This document shows positions 34,627 to 41,891 of a DNA stretch of 41,891 bases, one piece after another. Origin of the DNA: an uncultured Marvinbryantia sp. (lineage in GTDB: Bacteria; Bacillota; Clostridia; Lachnospirales; Lachnospiraceae); contig CAKRRF010000021.1 in NCBI GenBank assembly GCA_934394985.1, forward strand, positions 1 to 41,891. The letters run 5' to 3'. The first letter of the stretch is position 1. Every line of letters starts with the position of its first letter. The position numbers and the translations under genes were made by a program. The notes beneath the pieces are model-generated. The model worked only from the letters and a program-made list of their open reading frames with translations. It was not told where the DNA came from and did not search any database.

Positions 34627-34677
34627 TGATACCGGATGTGGTAGTGTATCATGTATAACTGTACACAGGTGTCATTG

Positions 34678-34697
34678 TTGGGGGCATATGCCCCCAA
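34678..34697 (+). other. Perfect 20-bp palindrome between pduT and deoR
   Basis: TTGGGGGC-ATAT-GCCCCCAA (34678-34697) is a perfect palindrome and would form an 8-bp GC-rich hairpin with a 4-nt loop in RNA. No T run follows immediately. It may be an mRNA processing or stability element, or a protein site upstream of the regulator gene. Confidence 0.7.
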
Positions 34698-34730
34698 TAT
34701 CATCGTAAAAAAAATAAAAGAGGGTAATAC

Positions 34731-35513
34731 ATGCTTGCAGTAGAGAGAAGAAAACAGATTCTGGAACAGGTTCACAAAGATAAAAAAGTAATTGTAAGTG
34801 AATTGAGCAAGCGTTTTCATGTTTCGGAAGAAACGATTCGAAGAGATTTAGAAAAGCTGGCAGATGACGGACACGTTATAAAAAGTTACGGAGGAGCTGT
34901 CATAAATGAAATTGGCAGTATAGACCTCCCTTTTAACGTCAGATGGAAATCAAATTCCATAGGAAAACAAAAGATTGCAGATCTGATTAGTCAGGAGATT
35001 CAGGATGGTGAGCATATTTTTCTGGATGCCTCAACAACAGCGGTATTTATCGCAAAAAACATCAAAAACAAAAAAAAGCTCACAGTTATTACCAACTCTA
35101 TCGAGAATTTGTTAGAGTTATCAGATATTTCAGGATGGAACATTATTTCTACCGGAGGGACATTAAAAGGAGATTCCATGTCATTTCTGGGAATAAAGGC
35201 GGCTGACAGTATTGAGCAGTATAATGCAGATAAAGTGTTTTTATCCTGTAAAGGACTGGATATTCAAAAAGGAATCACCGAGGGAAATGATGAAACCGGG
35301 TGTATCAAACAAAGTATGATTAAATCAGCCAAAAAAGTGTATCTGACGGTAGACTCTTCCAAATTTGATAAAGTGGCATTTTCTAATATTTGTCCACTTT
35401 CCAGACTGGATGTGGTGGTGACGGATCAGAAACCGGATGAAAGATGGATGGAAGCATTTGAAAAAAATGAAATTGAATGCATTTATCCGAAAGATATAAG
35501 CGAAAATAATTAA
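34731..35513 (+). CDS. DeoR/GlpR-family transcriptional regulator
   Basis: A 260-aa regulator with an N-terminal DeoR helix-turn-helix (KKVIVSELSKRFHVSEETIRRDLEKL, about residues 17-43, in two adjoining parts) and a C-terminal sugar-phosphate sensor domain (IFLDASTTAVFIAKNI; VFLSCKGLDIQKGITEGND). The family commonly represses sugar operons and is released by a phosphorylated sugar intermediate, here perhaps fuculose-1-phosphate or dihydroxyacetone phosphate. It is embedded in the BMC operon between the BMC-T and dehydratase genes, so it probably autoregulates the operon, possibly through the palindrome at 26210-26223. Confidence 0.93.
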   Translation: MLAVERRKQILEQVHKDKKVIVSELSKRFHVSEETIRRDLEKLADDGHVIKSYGGAVINEIGSIDLPFNVRWKSNSIGKQKIADLISQEIQDGEHIFLDASTTAVFIAKNIKNKKKLTVITNSIENLLELSDISGWNIISTGGTLKGDSMSFLGIKAADSIEQYNADKVFLSCKGLDIQKGITEGNDETGCIKQSMIKSAKKVYLTVDSSKFDKVAFSNICPLSRLDVVVTDQKPDERWMEAFEKNEIECIYPKDISENN

Positions 35514-35565
35514 AATCAATGGGGAAGTAATATAGCAAAAACAAAAGGAAAGGAATGGCAGCGGG

Positions 35566-38097
35566 ATGGGAAATTACGATAGCACTCCAATTGCGAAATC
35601 AGATCGTATAAAGAGACTGGTAGCTCATCTGTATGAAAAGATGCCTGAGATAGAAGCGGCCAGAGCAGAATTGCTCACCGAATCTTATCAGGCTACAGAA
35701 GGTCAGCCGGTAGTGATGCGCAAGGCACGTGCATTTGAACATATCTTAAAAAATCTTCCGATTATCATCAGACCGGAAGAATTGATTGTCGGAAGTACAA
35801 CCATTGCACCTAGAGGATGTCAGACATATCCGGAATTTTCGTATGAGTGGTTAGAGGCAGAGTTTGAAACAGTAGAGACAAGAAGTGCCGATCCATTTTA
35901 TATTTCAGACGAAACAAAAAAGAGATTACTGGCTGCTGATGCTTATTGGAAAGGAAAAACAACCAGTGAGCTGGCCATTTCCTACATGGCACCGGAAACA
36001 CTTCGTGCCATGAAACATAATTTTTTTACACCGGGAAACTATTTTTATAATGGTGTAGGACATGTGACTGTTCAGTATGAAACAGTACTGGCGGTCGGTC
36101 TTAACGGTGTAAAAGAAAAGGTAAAAAAAGAAATGGAGAGCTGCAAGTTTGGAGATGCTGATTATGCTACCAAAATGTGCTTTTTAGAATCCGTTCTTAT
36201 TTCCTGCGATGCCGTTATTGCCTATGCAAACCGTTATGCTGTGATGGCAGAAGAAATGGCTGAAAAGACAACGGATACGAATAGAAAGCAGGAATTGCTG
36301 ACAATTGCTGCGATCTGCAGAAGGGTACCGGAGTTTCCTGCCGAAAGTTTCCAGGAAGCATGTCAGTCCTTCTGGTTTATTCAGCAGGTATTACAGATCG
36401 AATCCAGCGGACATTCTATCTCTCCGGGACGATTTGATCAGTATATGTATCCTTATTATGAGAAGGAATTAAAAGCCGGCAGTCTCACACGGGAGTATGC
36501 ACAGGAGTTAATTGACTGTATCTGGGTAAAATTAAATGATTTGAATAAATGCCGTGATGCAGCAAGTGCAGAAGGTTTTGCCGGATATTCTTTATTCCAG
36601 AATTTAATCGTTGGAGGTCAGACTGTTCAGGGCAGAGATGCTACCAATGATCTTTCCTTTATGTGCATTACAGCCAGTGAACATGTATTTTTGCCGATGC
36701 CATCCTTATCAATCCGTGTATGGCATGGTTCATCCAAAGCCTTATTACTTCGTGCGGCTGAACTGACAAGAACCGGTATTGGTTTACCGGCATATTACAA
36801 TGATGAAGTGATTATTCCGGCATTGGTTCATCGTGGAGCAACCATGGATGAAGCAAGAAATTATAATATCATTGGTTGTGTAGAACCACAGGTTCCGGGA
36901 AAAACGGACGGCTGGCACGATGCAGCATTCTTTAATATGTGCCGTCCTCTGGAAATGGTATTTTCCAATGGTTATGATAACGGCGAGATTGCAAGCATTC
37001 AGACCGGAGATGTGGAAAGCTTCCAGACCTTTGAAGAATTTATGGAAGCATATAGAAAACAGATGCTGTACAATATAGAGCTGATGGTAAATGCGGATAA
37101 TGCAATTGATTTTGCACATGCACAGCTTGCACCTTTACCATTTGAATCCTGCCTGGTAGATGACTGCGTGAAACGCGGAAAGAGTGTGCAGGAAGGCGGA
37201 GCAGTCTATAACTTTACAGGTCCGCAGGGCTTCGGTATTGCAAATGTAGCAGATTCCTTATATACCATTAAGAAATTAGTATTTGAAGAAAAACGCATTA
37301 CCATGGGTGAGTTAAAGAAAGCTCTGGAAATGAACTATGGTAAGGGGTTGGATGCGATTACAGCAGGCGAGATTGCACTGCAGGTTGCGAAAGGGTTAAA
37401 AGAAGCAGGACAGGAAGTAGGACAGGATATGATTGCCAATACCATTAAACAGGTATTAGAAATGGAATTACCTGCAGATGTTAAGGCACGGTATGAAGAA
37501 ATTCACGAAATGATTCTGGATCTTCCAAAATATGGCAATGATATCGATGAAGTAGATGAAATTGCCCGTGAGGCAGCATATTTCTATACAAGGCCATTAG
37601 AAACATTCCGCAATCCAAGAGGAGGAATGTATCAGGCAGGTCTTTATCCGGTATCTGCCAATGTTCCTTTAGGAGCACAGACAGGAGCTACTCCAGATGG
37701 CCGACTGGCACATACTCCGGTAGCAGATGGCGTAGGACCTACGTCCGGATTTGATATCAGTGGACCGACAGCTTCCTGTAATTCGGTTGCAAAACTGGAT
37801 CATGCAATCGCAAGTAATGGAACGCTCTTCAATATGAAAATGCATCCGACAGCTATGGCTGGGGAAAAGGGACTGGAAAGCTTTATATCTCTGATCCGCG
37901 GTTATTTTGATCAGCAGGGAATGCATATGCAGTTTAATGTTGTAGACAGAGCAACACTTTTAGATGCTCAGGCTCATCCTGAAAAATACAGTGGACTGAT
38001 CGTGCGTGTGGCAGGATATTCTGCTTTATTTACCACATTATCAAAATCCCTGCAGGATGATATTATCAGGAGAACAGAACAGGCTGATAATCGATAG
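35566..38097 (+). CDS. Glycyl-radical 1,2-propanediol dehydratase (B12-independent)
   Basis: An 843-aa glycyl-radical enzyme that removes water from 1,2-propanediol to give propionaldehyde. Catalytic Cys438 and Glu440 lie in NIIGCVEPQVPGK, and the radical Gly817 in the C-terminal IVRVAGYSALF. The GCVEP active site marks diol/glycerol dehydratase-like members rather than pyruvate formate-lyase (two adjacent cysteines). Position in a fucose BMC with PduP and PduL supports propanediol as substrate. No clear added encapsulation peptide is seen at either end, unlike its neighbours, so another interaction may bring it into the shell. AGGAA lies 10 nt upstream of ATG. Choline lyase is excluded by context and by the absence of cut-type neighbours. 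Confidence 0.95.
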   Translation: MGNYDSTPIAKSDRIKRLVAHLYEKMPEIEAARAELLTESYQATEGQPVVMRKARAFEHILKNLPIIIRPEELIVGSTTIAPRGCQTYPEFSYEWLEAEFETVETRSADPFYISDETKKRLLAADAYWKGKTTSELAISYMAPETLRAMKHNFFTPGNYFYNGVGHVTVQYETVLAVGLNGVKEKVKKEMESCKFGDADYATKMCFLESVLISCDAVIAYANRYAVMAEEMAEKTTDTNRKQELLTIAAICRRVPEFPAESFQEACQSFWFIQQVLQIESSGHSISPGRFDQYMYPYYEKELKAGSLTREYAQELIDCIWVKLNDLNKCRDAASAEGFAGYSLFQNLIVGGQTVQGRDATNDLSFMCITASEHVFLPMPSLSIRVWHGSSKALLLRAAELTRTGIGLPAYYNDEVIIPALVHRGATMDEARNYNIIGCVEPQVPGKTDGWHDAAFFNMCRPLEMVFSNGYDNGEIASIQTGDVESFQTFEEFMEAYRKQMLYNIELMVNADNAIDFAHAQLAPLPFESCLVDDCVKRGKSVQEGGAVYNFTGPQGFGIANVADSLYTIKKLVFEEKRITMGELKKALEMNYGKGLDAITAGEIALQVAKGLKEAGQEVGQDMIANTIKQVLEMELPADVKARYEEIHEMILDLPKYGNDIDEVDEIAREAAYFYTRPLETFRNPRGGMYQAGLYPVSANVPLGAQTGATPDGRLAHTPVADGVGPTSGFDISGPTASCNSVAKLDHAIASNGTLFNMKMHPTAMAGEKGLESFISLIRGYFDQQGMHMQFNVVDRATLLDAQAHPEKYSGLIVRVAGYSALFTTLSKSLQDDIIRRTEQADNR

Positions 38098-38113
38098 GAA
38101 GGAAAAATGCGTT

Positions 38114-38908
38114 ATGAAAGAATATTTGAATAGGTCCGGCAGGATCTTTGATATTCAAAGATATTCCATACATGATGGTCCTGGAATCCGAACCATAGTT
38201 TTCTTAAAAGGATGTGCACTGAGATGCAGATGGTGTTGTAACCCGGAATCACAGTCCTTTGAAATAGAAACAATGATGATTAACGGGAAACCAAAGGTAA
38301 TGGGAAAAGATGTGACTGTAGCGGAAGTTATGGAAACAGTGGAAAGAGATATGCCTTACTATTTACAGTCCGGAGGAGGAATAACCCTTTCTGGCGGTGA
38401 ATGTACCCTCCAGCCAGAGTTCTCTGTTGGTTTGTTAAGGGCAGCAAAAGACCTGGGAATATCGACAGCGATTGAAAGTATGGCTTTTGCAAAATATGAA
38501 GTGATCGAAACATTGCTTCCGTATCTGGATCTGTACTTAATGGATGTAAAACATATGAATCCAGAAAAACACAAAGAGTTTACAGGACATGATAATGTCA
38601 GAATGATAGAAAATGCATTACGGGTAGCCCACAGTGGTCAGACAGAACTGATTATTCGCGTTCCTGTTATTCCAGGATTTAATGATACAGAAAAAGAACT
38701 TCTTGATATTGCCAAATTTGCAGAGACCTTACCGGGAGTACGACAGATTCATATTCTTCCTTATCACAATTTTGGTCAGGGAAAATACGAAGGACTGAAC
38801 AGAGACTATCCGATGGGAGATGCCAAAAGACCATCGGATGAACAGATGAAGGCATTTCAGGAAATAATTCAAAAGAATACCGCATTACATTGTCAGATTG
38901 GCGGTTGA
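38114..38908 (+). CDS. Glycyl-radical enzyme activase (radical SAM)
   Basis: A 264-aa radical SAM enzyme that installs the glycyl radical on the preceding dehydratase. The SAM [4Fe-4S] motif CxxxCxxC is at Cys34, Cys38, Cys41 (CALRCRWC), the N-terminal FDIQRYSIHDGPGIRTIVFL is typical, and GGGITLSGGE is the SAM-binding segment. The length and absence of the extra CxxCxxxC ferredoxin insert resemble pyruvate formate-lyase activase rather than the longer dehydratase activases. ATG 38114 follows an AAGGAAAAA ribosome site and lies 16 nt after the dehydratase stop. It is the last gene of the BMC operon. Confidence 0.95.
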   Translation: MKEYLNRSGRIFDIQRYSIHDGPGIRTIVFLKGCALRCRWCCNPESQSFEIETMMINGKPKVMGKDVTVAEVMETVERDMPYYLQSGGGITLSGGECTLQPEFSVGLLRAAKDLGISTAIESMAFAKYEVIETLLPYLDLYLMDVKHMNPEKHKEFTGHDNVRMIENALRVAHSGQTELIIRVPVIPGFNDTEKELLDIAKFAETLPGVRQIHILPYHNFGQGKYEGLNRDYPMGDAKRPSDEQMKAFQEIIQKNTALHCQIGG

Positions 38909-38913
38909 TCAAA

Positions 38914-38973
38914 CAAAAAAGATCCTGTCAGGTAAAAAGCCTTATAGCTTTTTACCTGACCAGGATCTTTTTA
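38914..38973. terminator. Strong bidirectional terminator ending the BMC operon
   Basis: AAAAAGATCCTG...CAGGATCTTTTT encloses a second stem (TCAGGTAAAAAGC with GCTTTTTACCTGA), giving a very long, almost perfect hairpin with A and T tracts on the two sides. It serves the activase gene and the convergent phosphofructokinase gene. Confidence 0.95.
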
Positions 38974-38982
38974 TTGTCTATT

Positions 38983-40644
38983 TTATTTCTGATGTTCCAG
39001 AGCCAGTGTAACAGTAGTAATATCGCATACTTCTGTTGGTCCGTAGTACTGGATTGCTCCCGGATATACGAAGCAGGTATCTTTTGCCCATTCTTCACGG
39101 TGAGATTCGAAATATTTAAATGGTGCACCGTCCAGTTCAACCAGAGCTTTTCTGATAACCGGTTTGTCTTCGCCGTGTCTTCTTTCGATGTTCATCATCT
39201 TGGTGATTGGCATACCACCTGCTACCCATTCGCTTGCCGGAGCAGACAGATTCGATACTTTGGAAAGGTATCCGTTGTAACCATACTGGATCAGCATGAA
39301 TGCATTGTATCCAAGAGAGTAGCAGTAGTCTGCATCGAAGTTAGATGGGAATGCACATCTTCCTTCGTATCCAAGGAAATGATGAAGCGGGCTGAACTTG
39401 CCATTGTATGTACCTTCAGCTCTTCTTGCTTCCAGTTTATCTTTTACCAGAGCGGAGAACAGCTTCTCAGATTCGATCAGAGATACCTGTACGTTTCCGT
39501 GTGGGTCTCTTTCCAGGAACAGCTGCTGCTGAATAGCCTGTGGAAGGATAGCAAATACAGCCATGGATTCCTTTGTCAGACCTTTTTCGATGAATGCGTA
39601 TTTGTCAGCCCATGTAGGCAGTGCGTTGAATTCATCAGCCTTGCTTCCTGCAAGCAGTTCGTTGATTTCCTGGATCAGTACGGAGAATTCAGGAACGAAT
39701 TCCACAACACCTTCCGGGATGATAGCAACACCGAAGTTCATGCCGTTAGCAGATCTTTCTGCAACAGAATCAGCGATGTAATCAGCAATCTGAGACAGAG
39801 ACATTTTCTTTTCAGCTACTTCTTCTGAGATCAGACAGATGTTTGGCTGGGTCTTCAGAGCACATTCCAGAGCAACGTGGGAAGCAGAACGTCCCATAAC
39901 TTTGATGAAGTGCCAGTACTTTTTAGCAGAGTTACAGTCTCTCTCGATGTTACCGATCAGTTCGCTGTAGGTCTTGGTAGCGGTATCGAAACCGAAAGAG
40001 CATTCGATATCTTCGTTCTTTAAGTCACCGTCGATGGTTTTCGGGCATCCGATTACCTGAACGCCGGTATTGTGAGCTGCAAAATATTCAGCCAGGACAG
40101 CAGCGTTTGTATTAGAGTCATCACCACCAATGATTACGATTGCAGTGATACCGTGTTTTTTGCATACTTCAGATGCAACAGCAAACTGTTCTTCTGTTTC
40201 CAGTTTGGTTCTTCCGGAACCGATAATATCAAAACCACCGGTGTTACGGAATTCATTAATATATTCATCATCAAAGATCAGATATTTGTCTTCGATCAGT
40301 CCGCTTGGGCCGCCTTTGAATCCGTAAAGTACGTTTTCAGGATTGGTAGCTTTTAATGCGTCATACAGACCACATACAACGTTGTGTCCGCCAGGAGCCT
40401 GTCCACCGGAAAGGATGACACCAACTACCTGTTTCTTAGCAGCGGAAGTGTTCTGCCCTTTTTCAAAAGTGATCTCTGGTTTTCCATAAGTATTTGGGAA
40501 AAGAGCTTTGATCTTATCCTGATCAGCTACGCTCTGAGTTGCTTCTCCCTCTTTTACACAGATATCTGCAATGCCGTGTCTCAGCATTCCAGGAAGCTTT
40601 GGAGAATACTCGTATCTTGCTTTCTGAAGCGGTGAAATATTCAT
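38983..40644 (-). CDS. pfp: Pyrophosphate-dependent 6-phosphofructokinase (long form)
   Basis: A 553-aa PPi:fructose-6-phosphate phosphotransferase, reversibly phosphorylating fructose-6-phosphate with pyrophosphate. The long (about 550-aa) type has the catalytic [11 protein letters not shown] segment and GGDDSNTNA, where the second Asp (GGDD rather than ATP-type GGDG) marks PPi specificity. The start at 40644 follows AAGGAG 10 nt upstream; the longer frame to 40686 covers the promoter side. PPi used here can be produced by pyruvate, phosphate dikinase, encoded earlier in the window. Confidence 0.96.
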   Translation of the reverse strand: MNISPLQKARYEYSPKLPGMLRHGIADICVKEGEATQSVADQDKIKALFPNTYGKPEITFEKGQNTSAAKKQVVGVILSGGQAPGGHNVVCGLYDALKATNPENVLYGFKGGPSGLIEDKYLIFDDEYINEFRNTGGFDIIGSGRTKLETEEQFAVASEVCKKHGITAIVIIGGDDSNTNAAVLAEYFAAHNTGVQVIGCPKTIDGDLKNEDIECSFGFDTATKTYSELIGNIERDCNSAKKYWHFIKVMGRSASHVALECALKTQPNICLISEEVAEKKMSLSQIADYIADSVAERSANGMNFGVAIIPEGVVEFVPEFSVLIQEINELLAGSKADEFNALPTWADKYAFIEKGLTKESMAVFAILPQAIQQQLFLERDPHGNVQVSLIESEKLFSALVKDKLEARRAEGTYNGKFSPLHHFLGYEGRCAFPSNFDADYCYSLGYNAFMLIQYGYNGYLSKVSNLSAPASEWVAGGMPITKMMNIERRHGEDKPVIRKALVELDGAPFKYFESHREEWAKDTCFVYPGAIQYYGPTEVCDITTVTLALEHQK

Positions 40645-40686
40645 TTTTTCAATCTCCTTTTTATGTATATTTTTACATACATTCAA

Positions 40687-40715
40687 ATTCTAATACATTT
40701 CCGTGAAAAAGTAAA
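40687..40715 (-). promoter_or_regulatory. Promoter of the PPi-phosphofructokinase gene
   Basis: On the minus strand TTTACT (40710-40715) and TAGAAT (40687-40692) are 17 nt apart, about 43 nt before the start codon. Confidence 0.55.
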
Positions 40716-40796
40716 CTATTTGTAGAGAAACTTCGGCATTTTATGAAATGGAGAATGGGAGAGTAGCGTAATCACAGAATTATATGGAAAAATGTG

Positions 40797-40849
40797 AACA
40801 GAATCACACAATTATAAAGAATTGTGTGATTCTGTTGTTTTTTTACCGA
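40797..40849 (+). terminator. Orphan terminator-like hairpin upstream of dinB
   Basis: A perfect 17-bp stem (40797-40813 with 40820-40836) and a T7 run are on the plus strand, yet no plus-strand gene precedes it in the 317-bp gap between the divergent genes. It may end a short non-coding transcript or block readthrough. The remaining gap holds the two promoters and nothing else I can recognise. Confidence 0.7.
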
Positions 40850-40863
40850 ATGCTGATTATAAT
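40835..40863 (+). promoter_or_regulatory. Promoter of dinB
   Basis: TTGTTT at 40835-40840 and TATAAT at 40858-40863 are 17 nt apart, the -35 box lying in the T tract of the orphan terminator. No GAAC-N4-GTTC LexA box is seen close by. A 9-bp hairpin (40910-40918 with 40927-40935) lies in the leader. Confidence 0.65.
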
Positions 40864-40961
40864 ACAACTATGATTAAGAAGATAAATATTCCATTGTTTA
40901 TGGCAGACCAGCCAGACCGATTGATTGGTCTGGCTTTACAGCAAAGGCAGGAGATTAACAA

Positions 40962-41891
40962 ATGCAGCGTCTGATTTTTCATGTGGATGTAAACAGTGCT
41001 TTCCTTTCCTGGGAAGCAGCAAAGAGAGTAAAGCAGGGATTGCCGGACTTGCGGGAGATTCCATCCTGTATCGGCGGTGATCCGAAGAAGCGGACTGGGA
41101 TCGTAGTGGCCAAGTCCATACCGGCGAAGAAGTATGGCATTCAGACAGGAGAACCTATGGGTATGGCACTTCAGAAGTGTCCGAATTTGGTCTGTGTATC
41201 ATCGGATTTTGCCCTGTATGACCGGTGTTCGAAGGCATTTAAAAGTATCTGTGCATCTTATGCGCCAGTGATGGAGTCGTTTTCCATTGATGAGGTGTTT
41301 CTGGATATGACCGGAACCGGGCAGATCTATCCGGATCCGGTGGCGACTGCCTGCGAAATCAAAGACCGGATATTCCGGGAACTGGGCTTTACGGTAAATG
41401 TGGGGATCTCTACAAACAAGCTTCTGGCGAAGATGGCATCTGATTTTGAAAAGCCCAATAAAGTACATACCCTGTACCCGGAAGAAGTGCCACAAAAGAT
41501 GTGGCCGCTACCGGTGCGAGACTTATTGTTTCTGGGAAAAGCATCGGAGAAAAAGCTGGTGCAGAACGGGATCCGCACGATTGGAGATCTGGCCAGAGCA
41601 AATGAAAAAGAGATTCAGCTGTTGCTGGGAGAAAAGACCGGACATCAGTTGTATCTGTCAGCCAACGGGATCGATGATTCTCCGGTAAAAGCACAGCGGG
41701 AAGAAGCAAAAGGGATCAGTGTGGAGACTACCTTTGATGAAGACATTGTTTCCTACGAGCAGATTTTTCCGATTCTGCTCAGCCAGTGTGATATTGTGGC
41801 AGCGAGGATGCGAAGAGAGGGAAAGAAATGCAGCTGTGTAGCAGTATCATTTCGAACATTGGAATTCAAGAACAAGTCCCATCAGCGCAAG
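40962..41891 (+). CDS. dinB: DNA polymerase IV, 5' part (Y family)
   Basis: The gene runs off the right edge; 310 residues are visible. It is a Y-family translesion polymerase. The first metal-binding Asp is in IFHVDVNSAFLSWEA, the catalytic SIDEVFLD carries the Asp-Glu pair, and NVGISTNKLLAKMASDFEKP is the typical finger/palm segment, followed by the helix-hairpin-helix thumb (GKASEKKLVQNGIRTIGDL). GCAGGAG lies 8 nt upstream of ATG 40962. The missing C terminus contains the rest of the little-finger domain and any beta-clamp motif. Confidence 0.95.
   Translation, partial: MQRLIFHVDVNSAFLSWEAAKRVKQGLPDLREIPSCIGGDPKKRTGIVVAKSIPAKKYGIQTGEPMGMALQKCPNLVCVSSDFALYDRCSKAFKSICASYAPVMESFSIDEVFLDMTGTGQIYPDPVATACEIKDRIFRELGFTVNVGISTNKLLAKMASDFEKPNKVHTLYPEEVPQKMWPLPVRDLLFLGKASEKKLVQNGIRTIGDLARANEKEIQLLLGEKTGHQLYLSANGIDDSPVKAQREEAKGISVETTFDEDIVSYEQIFPILLSQCDIVAARMRREGKKCSCVAVSFRTLEFKNKSHQRK

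Noticed and set aside
26206..38908. B12 riboswitch or B12-dependent diol dehydratase genes in the BMC operon
   Set aside because: No cobalamin-riboswitch box or pduCDE-like subunits are seen; the dehydratase is a glycyl-radical enzyme.
38890..39828. Open frame of 312 codons on the plus strand, antisense to the PPi-phosphofructokinase gene
   Set aside because: It has an odd Phe/Ser/Cys-rich composition, no ribosome site, starts inside the activase gene end and covers a terminator; the minus-strand enzyme is unmistakable.
40797..40961. LexA/SOS box for dinB
   Set aside because: No GAAC-N4-GTTC type site was found near the promoter; GAACAGAATC at 40796 is only a half match.
40871..40975. Short 34-codon frame ahead of dinB, overlapping its start
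   Set aside because: The ATG falls at the expected transcription start, so there is no room for a ribosome site; no attenuator features are evident.

Overview
The window looks like a chromosomal segment of a gut Lachnospiraceae (Firmicutes/Clostridia; Blautia, Roseburia, Mediterraneibacter or a close relative). The reasons are moderate A+T content, strong AGGAGG ribosome sites, TTGACA/TATAAT-like promoters, anaerobic central enzymes (pyruvate:ferredoxin oxidoreductase, pyruvate phosphate dikinase, PPi-dependent phosphofructokinase), and an oxygen-sensitive, B12-independent propanediol microcompartment. Genus is inference; there is no rRNA here.

Layout. (1) Positions 1-7570: housekeeping genes. 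These are the end of nifJ, an M16C metallopeptidase-era-recO run behind a clear promoter, a lipoprotein, and glycyl-tRNA synthetase. (2) 7758-12982: a large secreted transglutaminase-like surface protein with tandem repeats, then ppdK behind a leader that contains its own terminator-like hairpin. (3) 13064-25091: fucose uptake and early catabolism. An AraC-type regulator is divergent from fucI. It is followed by a lipoprotein on the opposite strand, a ribose-type sugar ABC transporter (permease, double ATPase, permease, binding protein), and then a second unit with fucU, an unknown 144-aa protein, a RhaB-like kinase, a ParA-type ATPase and a small Lys/Ala-rich protein. (4) 25167-25919 (minus): a PHP-domain phosphoesterase. 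(5) 26206-38908: one long operon from a near-consensus promoter that encodes a bacterial microcompartment (BMC) of the fucose/rhamnose glycyl-radical type. It holds fuculose-1-phosphate aldolase, an HbpS/GlcG-like protein, PduP-like aldehyde dehydrogenase, zinc alcohol dehydrogenase, four BMC-H proteins, PduL, a BMC-P vertex protein, PduS, a PduT-like BMC-T, a DeoR regulator, the glycyl-radical diol dehydratase and its activase. (6) 38983-41891: PPi-phosphofructokinase (minus) and the start of dinB.

How it works together. Fucose is imported by the ABC transporter, mutarotated by FucU, isomerised by FucI and phosphorylated by the kinase. Aldolase, probably encapsulated, gives dihydroxyacetone phosphate and lactaldehyde. 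Lactaldehyde is reduced to 1,2-propanediol, which the glycyl-radical dehydratase converts to propionaldehyde inside the BMC. PduP and PduL turn this into propionyl-phosphate, while the alcohol dehydrogenase recycles NADH as propanol. PduS and PduT are expected to pass electrons across the shell. No dedicated lactaldehyde reductase or propionate kinase is in the window.

The most unusual element is the ParA ATPase with an overlapping, highly basic, low-complexity partner gene, placed between the fucose kinase and the BMC operon. It is a candidate positioning system for the microcompartment. Other points are a perfect 14-bp palindrome inside the BMC promoter, a GTGCAAA box shared by the fucI and transporter promoters, a sugar-binding protein that has lost the lipobox cysteine, and a series of U-tract-free hairpins between the shell genes.
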